Program-made: the position numbers and the translations under genes
The notes under the pieces: model-generated
The model's input: the letters and a program-made list of their open reading frames with translations, nothing else
Databases searched by the model: none
Told to the model about the DNA's origin: nothing
Shown: piece by piece, positions 7,777-15,993 of the stretch
Layout: every line of letters begins with the position of its first letter
Numbering within the stretch: the stretch's first letter is position 1
Assembly (NCBI RefSeq): GCF_004342905.1
Contig: NZ_SMAN01000025.1
Span: forward strand, 1-38,603
Direction of reading: 5' to 3'
DNA from: Melghiribacillus thermohalophilus
Lineage (GTDB): Bacteria; Bacillota; Bacilli; Bacillales; Alkalibacillaceae
DNA: 38,603 nt

Positions 7777-8421
7777 CTATTTAGAATCAAGGTGTTTCAC
7801 AGCCAAGAGCGCAGCCTGGGTGCGGTCATGGACTTCCAGTTTGGATAATATATTGGATACATGGGTTTTGACGGTTTTTTCGGTAATAAATAAGTCACGG
7901 GCAATTTCTTTGTTGCTTTTGCCTTTCATCAATTCCTGCAGTACTTCCATTTCCCGTTTTGTCAATTCATGTAAACGTTTTTTGTCTTCATCCAGGTGAT
8001 CTGGGGATATATGCTGAAACAAATGAACAGCAGCCTTTTCATCAATCATTTTTTTACCGTCGTATACGTTACGGATTGCACGGGCCAGTTCTTCGGGTTC
8101 GGCATCTTTCAGCTGATAACCGCTTGCACCCGCCTGAATCGCTGGAATAACTGAATGATAATCCGAAAAGCTGGTCAGTATTAGAACTCTGGTTTCTGGA
8201 AACCGTTCTTTTATTTTTTTAGTTGCCTCGATCCCATCCATTTCCGGCATCTGTACATCAAGCAGGACCACGTCTGCCGGCTGGTTTGTCAGAAGATCCA
8301 GCGCTTCTTTTCCATTTGTAGCCTCCCCCACAATTTCCAGATCTTTCTGGGTCTGAAAAAAATAAAACAGTCCTTTGCGCACCACATGATGGTCATCAAC
8401 AATGACAATGCGAATAGTCAT
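7777..8421 (-). CDS. NarL/FixJ-type response regulator
   Basis: A 214-residue two-component regulator. The receiver domain (about 1-120) has the acidic pair D9-D10, the phosphoacceptor D55 in VVLLDVQMPEMDG, the T/S switch in LILTSFSD and the conserved K in QLKDAEP. The C-terminal LuxR-type helix-turn-helix (about 145-205) reads LTKREMEVLQELMKGKSNKE and then TEKTVKTHVSNILSKLEV. The length equals B. subtilis YhcZ, and the partner kinase has a GAF domain like YhcY, so an orthologue of YhcYZ is likely but not proven. It overlaps the kinase gene by four bases (ATGA), so translation is coupled. Its targets cannot be inferred here. Confidence 0.9.
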   Translation of the reverse strand: MTIRIVIVDDHHVVRKGLFYFFQTQKDLEIVGEATNGKEALDLLTNQPADVVLLDVQMPEMDGIEATKKIKERFPETRVLILTSFSDYHSVIPAIQAGASGYQLKDAEPEELARAIRNVYDGKKMIDEKAAVHLFQHISPDHLDEDKKRLHELTKREMEVLQELMKGKSNKEIARDLFITEKTVKTHVSNILSKLEVHDRTQAALLAVKHLDSK

Positions 8422-9875
8422 ATCTTTTCCCCTCCGTCCGGCATAAATACGGTTACGGTCGTACCCCTCGATGGCTGGCTTTCAATACATACCTGACCAT
8501 TATAAACGGCTGCTCGCTCTTTCATTCCTTTTAGCCCAAAGGAATGAATATCTTTGTATTTATTGACATGGAAACCAGCTCCATCGTCTTTAATGATTAA
8601 CCTGAAGCCTTTTTCCGTACGTTGTAAAGCAATATAAACATCGCTGGTCTGTGCATGTTTTTTTACATTGTGAATCGCTTCCTGTCCAATCCGCATAAGG
8701 GTTTCCTCGATGTGATCAGGAATCGTCATGCTCCCTTCTGATTCGGTGTATGCCTGAAGCTGAAGTCTTTCGGCATAGCGGGTGAGTCCCGTTAGGAGGC
8801 CCTCCTCTAATCCTGAAGCTTTTTTCTTTGCAATTAACGTTCTCATTTCTTTTAACGCCTGGGACGACAGTTCATTCAGATCTTGTAAAGGAGCTGCAAG
8901 TTTTTGGTCCTGGTTCAACTGTCTGGCTGCTTTGGCTGTCAGTACGATGGAATATAACAGCTGGCTTACGGAGTCATGGAGGTCCTGGGCGAGCCTGTTA
9001 CGTTCCTCGATTCTTGCCATAACTTTTTCCTTATCCTGAAGAATCAGATCCCGGTATGCCAGTTCAATATGCTGTACGGCCAGCTGCATAACCTCTTTTT
9101 CAATGGTCTGAAAAGGCTTCCTCCGCCCTGCGGTCAGCCTTCCTCCTCCTTTTGTAAACGGAAAAGTTACCTTGTGGCTGCATGTTTGGTCCCCCTGTCT
9201 GAACCTCTCTTTCTGTATTATCATGTCAAGATAGTGTAAATCAAACAGCTGAATAAGATCAGATCCAGCATGTGCACCAAACTGATGCACATTCCGTTCC
9301 TTCCGGAGATTCGTTACAAAATCACTAAGGGCGGTAAGCAGACGACCTCTCTGTTCTTCCTTTTCGACCTGTTCCAGCCGTTTGAGCGCCGTACCAATCT
9401 GCAAAGCAATGGATTCAAGTAAATCTAATTCTTCATCGATGTAAGCTGTTCGGCCTGACGCCCCCACATTTAACAGCCCGTACATTTTTTCGGGTGTTTT
9501 TAACGGAACGGTCGCATGGTGTGTTAATCCCCCTGTTTCATATTTTCCCTCATTGATAGCATCTTTAAGGCGTTTGCATTCAATAATCGTTGTTGCCTTT
9601 GTCAGTCTCCCCCTGGTAAATCTGGAAATACAGTAACAATCCTCTTCTCCGCACATCGGTCGCTTATCATCCTTTGATAGTGCAGGGGGAAGTCCTTCGT
9701 CTGCCATCAGTTCCATATTTTCGTTCTGCAAAAAAATCCATCCGCTTTCAAAGTGGGAAATATCAATCAACGCTTTTAATACAGACTGAAGCATGTCTTT
9801 TTTATCATGAGACTGATTTAAGGTTTCTGCAATGGCTTTGAGAGTTTCTAATTTTTTCCTTTCATTGAACTTCAT
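8418..9875 (-). CDS. GAF-domain sensor histidine kinase (HisKA_3 type)
   Basis: A 485-residue kinase. Residues about 15-170 form a GAF sensor domain with several cysteines (MCGEEDCYC near 74-82, C100) that could bind a cofactor or metal; this is inference. A linker follows. The dimerisation/phosphoacceptor helix reads RNRLAQDLHDSVSQLLYSIV with H300 as phosphorylation site. The C-terminal HATPase domain contains IGQEAIHNVKKHA, IKDDGAGF and FGLKGMKERA. There are no transmembrane segments, so it is a cytoplasmic sensor. The Shine-Dalgarno is weak. It phosphorylates the adjacent regulator. Similar to YhcY, but longer than the 379 residues I recall for that protein. Confidence 0.9.
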   Translation of the reverse strand: MKFNERKKLETLKAIAETLNQSHDKKDMLQSVLKALIDISHFESGWIFLQNENMELMADEGLPPALSKDDKRPMCGEEDCYCISRFTRGRLTKATTIIECKRLKDAINEGKYETGGLTHHATVPLKTPEKMYGLLNVGASGRTAYIDEELDLLESIALQIGTALKRLEQVEKEEQRGRLLTALSDFVTNLRKERNVHQFGAHAGSDLIQLFDLHYLDMIIQKERFRQGDQTCSHKVTFPFTKGGGRLTAGRRKPFQTIEKEVMQLAVQHIELAYRDLILQDKEKVMARIEERNRLAQDLHDSVSQLLYSIVLTAKAARQLNQDQKLAAPLQDLNELSSQALKEMRTLIAKKKASGLEEGLLTGLTRYAERLQLQAYTESEGSMTIPDHIEETLMRIGQEAIHNVKKHAQTSDVYIALQRTEKGFRLIIKDDGAGFHVNKYKDIHSFGLKGMKERAAVYNGQVCIESQPSRGTTVTVFMPDGGEKI

Positions 9876-9904
9876 ATGATCACATCTTTTTTTGATTTGG
9901 ATTT

Positions 9905-9913
9905 ATTATATCA
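9905..9913 (-). promoter_or_regulatory. Candidate extended -10 promoter of the two-component pair
   Basis: On the minus strand, TGATATAAT (TGnTATAAT) lies about 30 nt upstream of the kinase ATG. The -35 is poor, as is usual for extended -10 promoters. Confidence 0.4.
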
Positions 9914-9935
9914 TGTTGAAAAGAATCAGGTTTTA

Positions 9936-9968
9936 AAAAAAATCCCCTTTGCAGACGATGCAAAGGGG
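9936..9968 (-). terminator. Intrinsic terminator of the SDR gene
   Basis: On the minus strand, CCCCTTTGCA (9968-9959) pairs perfectly with TGCAAAGGGG (9953-9944) around a five-base loop, followed by ATTTTTTTT. It lies 37 nt after the SDR stop. Confidence 0.9.
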
Positions 9969-10005
9969 TGCATGAAGAAAGAATGAAGAATTTTTATACC
10001 CATAG

Positions 10006-10728
10006 CTACGGACGAGGATAATGTTGAATCAGGGGATGCAACTGTAATTCATCGATGACCATATGTTTTGGTGCGCTGGCCAAGTAAACCGCTGCATCGG
10101 CTATGTCTTCCGTCTTCAGCCAGTCCTTTTTCTCCGGGGCCCCCTGTTTCGTTTCATTAAAATACGTATCCACCATTCCAGGATTAATCGTACCGGCCCG
10201 AATCCCATACTTCCGTACTTCCTGGCTGACAGAACCCATAAATCCCTGCACAGCATATTTGGTGGAACTATAAAGGGAGCCATTTGGTATAGAATATCGG
10301 CCAACATCAGATGAAATCGTAATAATGGTTCCGAACTTCTGCATTTTCATAATCGGAATGACTTTTTTGGTGCAGAGAAAGACTCCCTGTACATTGACTT
10401 CATATAACTTTTTCCATTCTTCCACCGTAATCTCTTCCACGGGCTTAAACAGTCCCATTCCGGCATTGTTGACTAAAATATCCACTTTGCCAAAAGCGTT
10501 GTTTGTGGTTTCAACGACATGATCCACGTCATTTTCGTTGCTTACATCGGCCCGGAAAGCTAGAATATGTTCATATCCTTCCTGTTCCAGCTCCTGCCTG
10601 GTCTTGTAAATTTGCTCAGATGAGCCCATCAATGCAACTTTGGCACCATGTGCTGCAAACTTTTGGGCAATCGCCTTTCCTATTCCGCGGGAGGCACCAG
10701 TTATGATTGCTGACTGATCGTTCAGCAT
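10006..10728 (-). CDS. SDR family NAD(P)-dependent oxidoreductase
   Basis: About 240 residues from ATG 10728; GTG 10740 is in frame but too close to the AAGGGG Shine-Dalgarno. Classical short-chain dehydrogenase with a Rossmann fold: cofactor motif TGASRGIG near the N-terminus, NNAGMG, catalytic Ser in ITISSDVG and the YxxxK pair in LYSSTKYAVQ, followed by NPGMVDT. The arrangement resembles FabG-like and 3-ketoacyl/sugar dehydrogenases such as B. subtilis YfhR/YjdA-type proteins, but substrate cannot be told. Single gene with its own terminator. Confidence 0.9.
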   Translation of the reverse strand: MLNDQSAIITGASRGIGKAIAQKFAAHGAKVALMGSSEQIYKTRQELEQEGYEHILAFRADVSNENDVDHVVETTNNAFGKVDILVNNAGMGLFKPVEEITVEEWKKLYEVNVQGVFLCTKKVIPIMKMQKFGTIITISSDVGRYSIPNGSLYSSTKYAVQGFMGSVSQEVRKYGIRAGTINPGMVDTYFNETKQGAPEKKDWLKTEDIADAAVYLASAPKHMVIDELQLHPLIQHYPRP

Positions 10729-10869
10729 GACTTCCTTCACCCCTTAAAAGAAATAAATTCAATTCGTGCATATTTCTGAATCACCAATCGATCTGCAACT
10801 ACAAAACTTCAAAAAATCAATATGCAAACGGTGCCTGTATTTTCACTGATCATTTTATTTTACCGTTGG

Positions 10870-10974
10870 AATACTGATTATTCTCATGTAAGCCCTGAAT
10901 TCCCGTACCTGAAATCTGATATTTCGAAAATGAAGCCTGATATTCCCTGCACAAAGGCTGATTCTTCACAGGCG
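10870..10974 (+). repeat. Degenerate 21-bp tandem repeat, five units
   Basis: Five consecutive 21-nt units start at 10870, 10891, 10912, 10933 and 10954, sharing the core CTGATATTCC (variants CTGATTATTC, CTGAATTCCC). In the forward frame that is open from 10822 they encode the heptads NTDYSHV, SPEFPYL, KSDISKM, KPDIPCT and KADSSQA. The 74-residue ORF (10822-11046) has no Shine-Dalgarno and overlaps the ABC gene end, so I treat it as repeat DNA and not as a gene. Same period as the large array at 24777, but no sequence similarity to it. Confidence 0.6.
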
Positions 10975-11014
10975 ATCCTCCACAATTCTGAGCATGAAAG
11001 ACGGGGCAATGCTG

Positions 11015-11740
11015 TTATACCGTGCGTTCATCTAAAATTTTCTTAAGCTCCTGATCCCTCTCCTCACTCAGAGTAGTCTGAAAAGACCTGAGCTCATCCA
11101 TTCCACCATCAAATCGAAGCTGTCCATCCTGAAAAATAAGAACACGGCTGCATAAGCGGCTGATGACACTCCAGTCATGACTGATAATCGTGATGGTTTT
11201 CCCCTTATCATGCAGATGTTTGAGCCACAGCAGTAAATCATGTTTGGCTGCCAGATCCATACCGGCTGTGGGCTCATCCAGTAAAATAATATCCGGATCA
11301 TGCAGAAGGCCACTGGCAACATTGACTTTCCGCTTCCATCCTCCCGAGAGTTCCCGAACTTTCTGATTCATAACTTGTTCCAGACCAAGAACATCTTTCA
11401 TTTCCTGCATAAATGTTTTACAAGGCCGTCTTTTTGCCGCTTTTTCCCAGAATTTCAGCTGATCCTGAACCGATAATTCTTCAAACAAAGCGATCTGCTG
11501 CGGAATATAACCTAAGTTTTTACGCAAACGTTTGATGCAGGCTGTATAAGGCTCCCCTTCATAATAGACTTGGCCTTCCCTGGGCTGAAGGACAGATGCC
11601 ATAATTTTCAGAAAGGTTGATTTTCCTGCGCCATTGGGACCAATAATCCCTATGGACTCCCCTGCACCAATCTCAACAGAAATGTCTTTTAAGGTATGCA
11701 GATGTTTGTAATAATGATTGACCTGCTCAAAATATATCAA
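11015..11740 (-). CDS. ABC-2 type transporter, ATP-binding protein
   Basis: A 241-residue ATPase starting at TTG 11740 (GAGG eight bases upstream). Walker A is GPNGAGKST, the Q-loop is YIPQQIALFEEL, the signature is ELSGGWKRKV (a GGWKR variant of the common GGMKQR), Walker B is IILLDEPTAGMD and the switch His is in IISHDW. It is the last gene of a four-gene minus-strand operon, 15 nt after permease two. It powers export through the two ABC-2 permeases; the substrate is unknown (lipid, peptide or drug are typical for the family). Confidence 0.9.
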   Translation of the reverse strand: MIYFEQVNHYYKHLHTLKDISVEIGAGESIGIIGPNGAGKSTFLKIMASVLQPREGQVYYEGEPYTACIKRLRKNLGYIPQQIALFEELSVQDQLKFWEKAAKRRPCKTFMQEMKDVLGLEQVMNQKVRELSGGWKRKVNVASGLLHDPDIILLDEPTAGMDLAAKHDLLLWLKHLHDKGKTITIISHDWSVISRLCSRVLIFQDGQLRFDGGMDELRSFQTTLSEERDQELKKILDERTV

Positions 11741-11755
11741 TTTCGATTCCTCACT

Positions 11756-12811
11756 TTATTGGAACATCATTTCATAGAGCCAGGTATGGGGCAATAGCCG
11801 GTACCAGAACCCTTCCCCCCCTGATACGAGGTACAGGGAGGATAAAGAGAACGAAACCAGAGAAATCGTCAGAACAAACAGCACGAACCCGTTTCGCTTC
11901 TGAAACATAAATAAACCGGCAAATGTCACATACACAGCCGTTAGAAGAGGAATAATGGCTGCTAGTCCTTGCTGAAGTACGTTCATATCAATATGATCAA
12001 AAAAGAAATCAAGGACCAAAAGCCATATTCCCCAAAACAGGACAGCCAGGAGCGTAACACAGATCAACAGCGCTCCGTAAAAATTGAAGATATTTCCGCT
12101 CATCATTTCCAGACGGGAAATCATTTGATTTTTTCTCATTGGATATACAGGAAGCAAAGTCAGAGCAGCCATCATCCATACATACGTGAACCCGATTCCG
12201 GCAAGGCCGATGATCGACAGGGGGGTCGCTTTTTCAGGCTGTTTATTCTGGACCTGATAGGTCTGAAACTCCATCTGAAACAGGGGTTCAGGCTCCCAGT
12301 AGCTGTCAGCATGCTCATAATAAGTTTGCCATCTGGATGAATCGTTTTCTTGTTTCATAAGCTGAATGGTAGTAGCTGCTTTGCTATTAACCGCCAGACG
12401 CATCACTTCACTGGCTAGCTGCTCTTTTATAAATGTATCAAAAACAGATTTTTCGGACCGAATCCATTCAATAGTTTCTGTAAGATTCCCCTGCTGAATG
12501 TGTTCCTGAAAATTTCTGTTAATGACGAAAGCTCCTTCCAGATCCCCTTTTTGGATGGCAATGATGGCCTCTGTTCTAGTCATATCCTGGATTTTCAGAC
12601 GCTCCTGGCCGGCGATCCTCTCCCTGACCTGGTTTGAATAACGAGAGTGATCCTCGTCAACCCAGCCAATCGGAATCTCGCTTTTGTTCAGTCCATTCAG
12701 GATCATCGGAGAAATCAGGAATAGAGCGAGAATTGGGCCGCCTGCTGAAAAAAGAATTTTCCATCTATTCACGATAGCCAGTTTAACCAGAAGGGAAAAA
12801 TACGGAACCAT
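11756..12811 (-). CDS. ABC-2 type transporter permease
   Basis: A 351-residue membrane protein with ribosome binding site GGAGGG five bases before ATG 12811. One N-terminal transmembrane helix (about 18-38) is followed by a large extracytoplasmic domain (about 40-200, containing IGWVDEDHSRYSNQVRERI, a YhgE/ABC-2 style start) and then five hydrophobic helices to the C-terminus. This is the ABC-2 topology. The start lies 29 bases inside the end of the upstream permease gene, so translation is probably coupled. It is paralogous in layout to the neighbouring permease (shared VDEDxS motif), giving a likely heterodimeric channel. Confidence 0.85.
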   Translation of the reverse strand: MVPYFSLLVKLAIVNRWKILFSAGGPILALFLISPMILNGLNKSEIPIGWVDEDHSRYSNQVRERIAGQERLKIQDMTRTEAIIAIQKGDLEGAFVINRNFQEHIQQGNLTETIEWIRSEKSVFDTFIKEQLASEVMRLAVNSKAATTIQLMKQENDSSRWQTYYEHADSYWEPEPLFQMEFQTYQVQNKQPEKATPLSIIGLAGIGFTYVWMMAALTLLPVYPMRKNQMISRLEMMSGNIFNFYGALLICVTLLAVLFWGIWLLVLDFFFDHIDMNVLQQGLAAIIPLLTAVYVTFAGLFMFQKRNGFVLFVLTISLVSFSLSSLYLVSGGEGFWYRLLPHTWLYEMMFQ

Positions 12812-14006
12812 ATTTTCCCTCCTTTATTTTGCCATATCCGGCAGAAAGAACAAGCAGGATAAGTGCAAATAACGTGATCCAGGCCCAGTCCGTTAAAGGC
12901 CAGGAGTTATCTGTGATGATCGTTTCAAACGATTGGTATATCCAGGTCCAGGGAAGATATGGAGATAGTTGATTCATCCATTCCGGCAAATAAATTTCAG
13001 GGATCAAGATACCGCTCAATAAACTCCCTGTTGCAAAAAGGATTGCGTTTATCGTCATTTTCACACTCGGACTCGCTATGACGATATCGGTTAAAGACAG
13101 AATAGACGCCGTCGCCAGAGCCAGTCCTAAACAGGTCACAACTGCGGGAAGACTAATCAGCCACGGCATGGTGAAGACCTTTGACAGGAGCAGAGCAATC
13201 ACCATAAGCTGCATACTAAAATAAGTAAGATACAGCAAAAACTGACTGAAAACATAAACCGCTGATCCGACATTCATGGCTATCAGGCGCTCCTGAATCG
13301 TGCAGTTAATGGTTCTATTGAAGATTGTCTGTAAAATCATGGAACTGATAATAAAACCAGTGAACATTAAAGCAATGACTCCATGCTGTATCCATCCGAC
13401 AGTTGCACCAAGGGAAATTTTCTCGGTAAAAAACAATTGATCCCGGTTTAAAGCAAAAAGTGTAAACTGAATGATCACCTGCTGCAAAAGCTCACTTCTC
13501 TCCTCCCTAGAGTCTAATGCTTTGATATAGAGATGATAAACCGTATTCACACCGCTCTGGGCAGCTGAAATATAGCGGGCACCACTCTCCAGTAAAATGG
13601 TCACCATACTGGATGCGAGAGGTTTTTCAGAACTGGTCATCACATGAATAGGCCTGTTTTCTCCATGACGGAGATCATTCGTAAACCCTGGAGGGATGGT
13701 CACGATCGCTGCCGTACTCCCGTTCTCCATGGCTTTCCGTGCTTCCCCTTCAGTCATCGGAATCAGAGACAGAGATTCCCCGAGGGCACCTTCTTTTTGG
13801 AGTTGATCGAGCAGAGTCCTGGTTTCCGGAGATTGATCCTCATCAACTACTGCAACTTGAATCTGCTCTGTTTGTCCTTGAAAATATTGAAAAAAACCGA
13901 CTCCTACAAGGCCTATTAAAACAAAAGGAAAAAACAAGATCATCAAAAAAAGGAGCGGCTGGTGCAAGATGTTTTTCCATCTGTATTTCAGCAATGTACC
14001 GATCAC
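12783..14006 (-). CDS. ABC-2 type transporter permease
   Basis: A 407-residue product starting at GTG 14006 with AGGAG upstream. Topology: one N-terminal helix (about 17-38), a large external loop (containing VAVVDEDQSPETRTLLDQL and AAIVTIPPGF), then about five helices, including MFTGFIISSMILQTIF and ATGSLLSGILIPEIYLPEWM. The latter is the typical ABC-2 membrane motif preceding the last helix. It pairs with the next permease and the ATPase. It begins 21 nt after the 512-residue membrane-anchored protein, so all four are one transcription unit. Confidence 0.9.
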   Translation of the reverse strand: MIGTLLKYRWKNILHQPLLFLMILFFPFVLIGLVGVGFFQYFQGQTEQIQVAVVDEDQSPETRTLLDQLQKEGALGESLSLIPMTEGEARKAMENGSTAAIVTIPPGFTNDLRHGENRPIHVMTSSEKPLASSMVTILLESGARYISAAQSGVNTVYHLYIKALDSREERSELLQQVIIQFTLFALNRDQLFFTEKISLGATVGWIQHGVIALMFTGFIISSMILQTIFNRTINCTIQERLIAMNVGSAVYVFSQFLLYLTYFSMQLMVIALLLSKVFTMPWLISLPAVVTCLGLALATASILSLTDIVIASPSVKMTINAILFATGSLLSGILIPEIYLPEWMNQLSPYLPWTWIYQSFETIITDNSWPLTDWAWITLFALILLVLSAGYGKIKEGKYGSVFFPSG

Positions 14007-14027
14007 ACCTGTCCACTCCTTTACATA

Positions 14028-15566
14028 TTAAAATCCAAATCCGTCAAATAATGATTCATAATACTTCTCGATATTCCGGCTAATCTCAGTCATGATTTTC
14101 ATTTCTTCTTCAGGTGATATATCTAACAGATCAACCGTTTCTCTGTCCTTTAATTCTGGCATATCAAGGTCATCGGTGAAGGTGATCTCGTTTTCCCCCT
14201 CAATGCTGATATCAGCATATCTTTCCAGGCCGAGCCCATCAATAAAAGACAGATTGAACCCAAGTTCCACGTTTCGGTTTGCCTGATCATGATCAACATC
14301 CACAGTCTGATTATAGTAGCCGCTGATATTTGGCGAGTCTCCAAGATCCTCTGACTCAATAACTAAATAAAAGTCCGTGTTTGTTTCATCGTCTAAATAC
14401 ATGGTCTCAGCCTGAAACGAGTATTGTTCACGCTCTGCATTCAAATCAGTATAGGTTACCTGTCTTTTCACCTTATAACCTTCTTCAAGCTTATATCTGT
14501 CTTCGGTATAGGAAAGGCGTTGAGCTAAATTATCAAAGAAGCCCATGAAAACAACCTTGAACCGATAGCCATCATCTTCGAGTTTTTCTGTCCCGATCAA
14601 GACTTCAAGTTCCGGAAGCCGAAACGACCGCAATTCTACCCAGTCATCTTTTATATACGCGGTATATTGTACACCATCAGGCATATCGAGGTTTTCTACA
14701 TCACTGATAACTGCTTCGAAGAACTCCTTAATATATTTTTCTTCATCCGGGAACGTCGTCAAACTTATTAACAGGCGTTCATCCTTTTTAGCATGTTCCG
14801 CCAGATCCGTCAATATCTGCTTTGTTTCTTCCTCAGTAAGAGTAATTTCCACCGATTCATATGTATTTCCTTCAAATTCCTTTTCAGGATTAAAGGTGAA
14901 ATGGTCATCCGTCAAATGGCTCGCAACAATTTCGAGATAATCTTCGGCCACTTGTCCCCATTCGCTCCAGGATAATTGGGTTTGCTGAAGTTCAACCAGA
15001 TTAGGCATCTCTGTAATTTCCTGATACCCGATTTCCCCTTCCCATAATTTATCTAGTTGATCGTTTTCTAAAATAAAATATTTATCATACATCATAGGAA
15101 TTTTCAGGGCGCTGATCTCTTTATTTTGATAGATCGACATATCCATTATATTTGCACCCTGGAGAAGCAATCCGATATTGATCATAGTTTCTTGATCATC
15201 TGGATTAAACAATTGTTCTGTCTCAAATGTTGATGCAAAAAGGAGACTTTTTATCAATCCATAATCTGGGAACTGACTCTGGGATTCTTCGTCTAGCGCA
15301 ACATCTCCCTTAAAAACCCAACTCGTCTGGTGAGCCTGCTCCTTCATTCGCTCTTTCAAAAGGGTGACCTCATTTTTTAGATTGTAGTCAAACACTTCTT
15401 TAAACGTCTTTGCTTCCATCCTCATATATTGGACGGAAGGTTTTTGTCCGATGATATACTGATACGCAAATAGTGCGGATCCCCCTAAAGTTACAATGAC
15501 TAGAGACAATACCATGGCCAAAAATCCTGCGTTTCGTTGTCTGGTTTGATCGTTTGAAAACCGCAT
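14028..15566 (-). CDS. Membrane-anchored protein of ABC operon (DUF6583-like)
   Basis: A 512-residue product. A single N-terminal transmembrane helix (about residues 14-36, FLAMVLSLVIVTLGGSALFA) is followed by a large acidic extracytoplasmic region rich in beta strands and Glu/Asp, with no cysteines. I recall similar proteins annotated as DUF6583 next to ABC-2 genes, but the assignment is from memory. As the first gene of the operon it may be a periplasm-facing partner of the exporter or a sensor. It ends with the YESLFDGFGF tail. ATG 15566 has a GGAGAAAAAAGG-type Shine-Dalgarno. Confidence 0.7.
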   Translation of the reverse strand: MRFSNDQTRQRNAGFLAMVLSLVIVTLGGSALFAYQYIIGQKPSVQYMRMEAKTFKEVFDYNLKNEVTLLKERMKEQAHQTSWVFKGDVALDEESQSQFPDYGLIKSLLFASTFETEQLFNPDDQETMINIGLLLQGANIMDMSIYQNKEISALKIPMMYDKYFILENDQLDKLWEGEIGYQEITEMPNLVELQQTQLSWSEWGQVAEDYLEIVASHLTDDHFTFNPEKEFEGNTYESVEITLTEEETKQILTDLAEHAKKDERLLISLTTFPDEEKYIKEFFEAVISDVENLDMPDGVQYTAYIKDDWVELRSFRLPELEVLIGTEKLEDDGYRFKVVFMGFFDNLAQRLSYTEDRYKLEEGYKVKRQVTYTDLNAEREQYSFQAETMYLDDETNTDFYLVIESEDLGDSPNISGYYNQTVDVDHDQANRNVELGFNLSFIDGLGLERYADISIEGENEITFTDDLDMPELKDRETVDLLDISPEEEMKIMTEISRNIEKYYESLFDGFGF

Positions 15567-15730
15567 CCTTTTTTCTCCTTCCCCCTATCTAGCTAAATAC
15601 CCATTTATTATACTACATCGGCAAGATCATTCATGATGTTTATCAGAAATCTTTTCACAAAATTTCACTGATTCCTCCTTATGTCCGGGACAGACAAACG
15701 ATTTTATTAAAAAACGAACTGATCAAACAG

Positions 15731-15981
15731 AGGCCGGGATAAAAAATGAAAGAACGGCCGAAAAGAGGAAAAAATCAATTACGTAGTCAAAATGCCTGAA
15801 CTCCTGAGGGAACAGCGCGAACCGAAAATCCCTACAGACCGAATAAACGATCTGGAGAAAGTTGAGGCCGTGCCCGCGGAAGGCGAAACATTTTGACAAA
15901 ACAAAAAGCCCGAACGAATTCATGTGATGATTGAATATAGTTCGGGCTTTTCATTGCCTTATGTGGTTTTGTCCCGGACCT
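15731..15981. repeat. Inverted-repeat-bounded intergenic element
   Basis: The ends AGGCCGGGATAAAA (15731-15744) and TTTTGTCCCGGACCT (15967-15981) are inverted copies with one indel and one mismatch. The interior has the words GGGAACAGCGCGAA and GCCCGCGGAAGGCGAA, which I recognise as parts of a dispersed Bacillaceae repeat (typically ...CTCCTGCGGGA...CCGCGGAAAGCGAAG...), here diverged. It holds a perfect bidirectional hairpin (15904-15951). The 66-residue ORF inside it on the minus strand is a by-product. Family identity is from memory. Confidence 0.55.
15904..15951. terminator. Bidirectional terminator inside the repeat element
   Basis: A perfect 12-bp stem, AAAAGCCCGAAC (15904-15915) with GTTCGGGCTTTT (15940-15951). 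It lies 42 nt beyond the rsgI stop on the minus strand, so it probably ends the sigI-rsgI transcript. Confidence 0.8.
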
Positions 15982-15993
15982 TTACATTGATTT

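Noticed and set aside
15723-15923. 66-codon minus-strand ORF
   Set aside because: Lies wholly in the inverted-repeat element; no ribosome binding site, Phe-rich by-product of the repeat.
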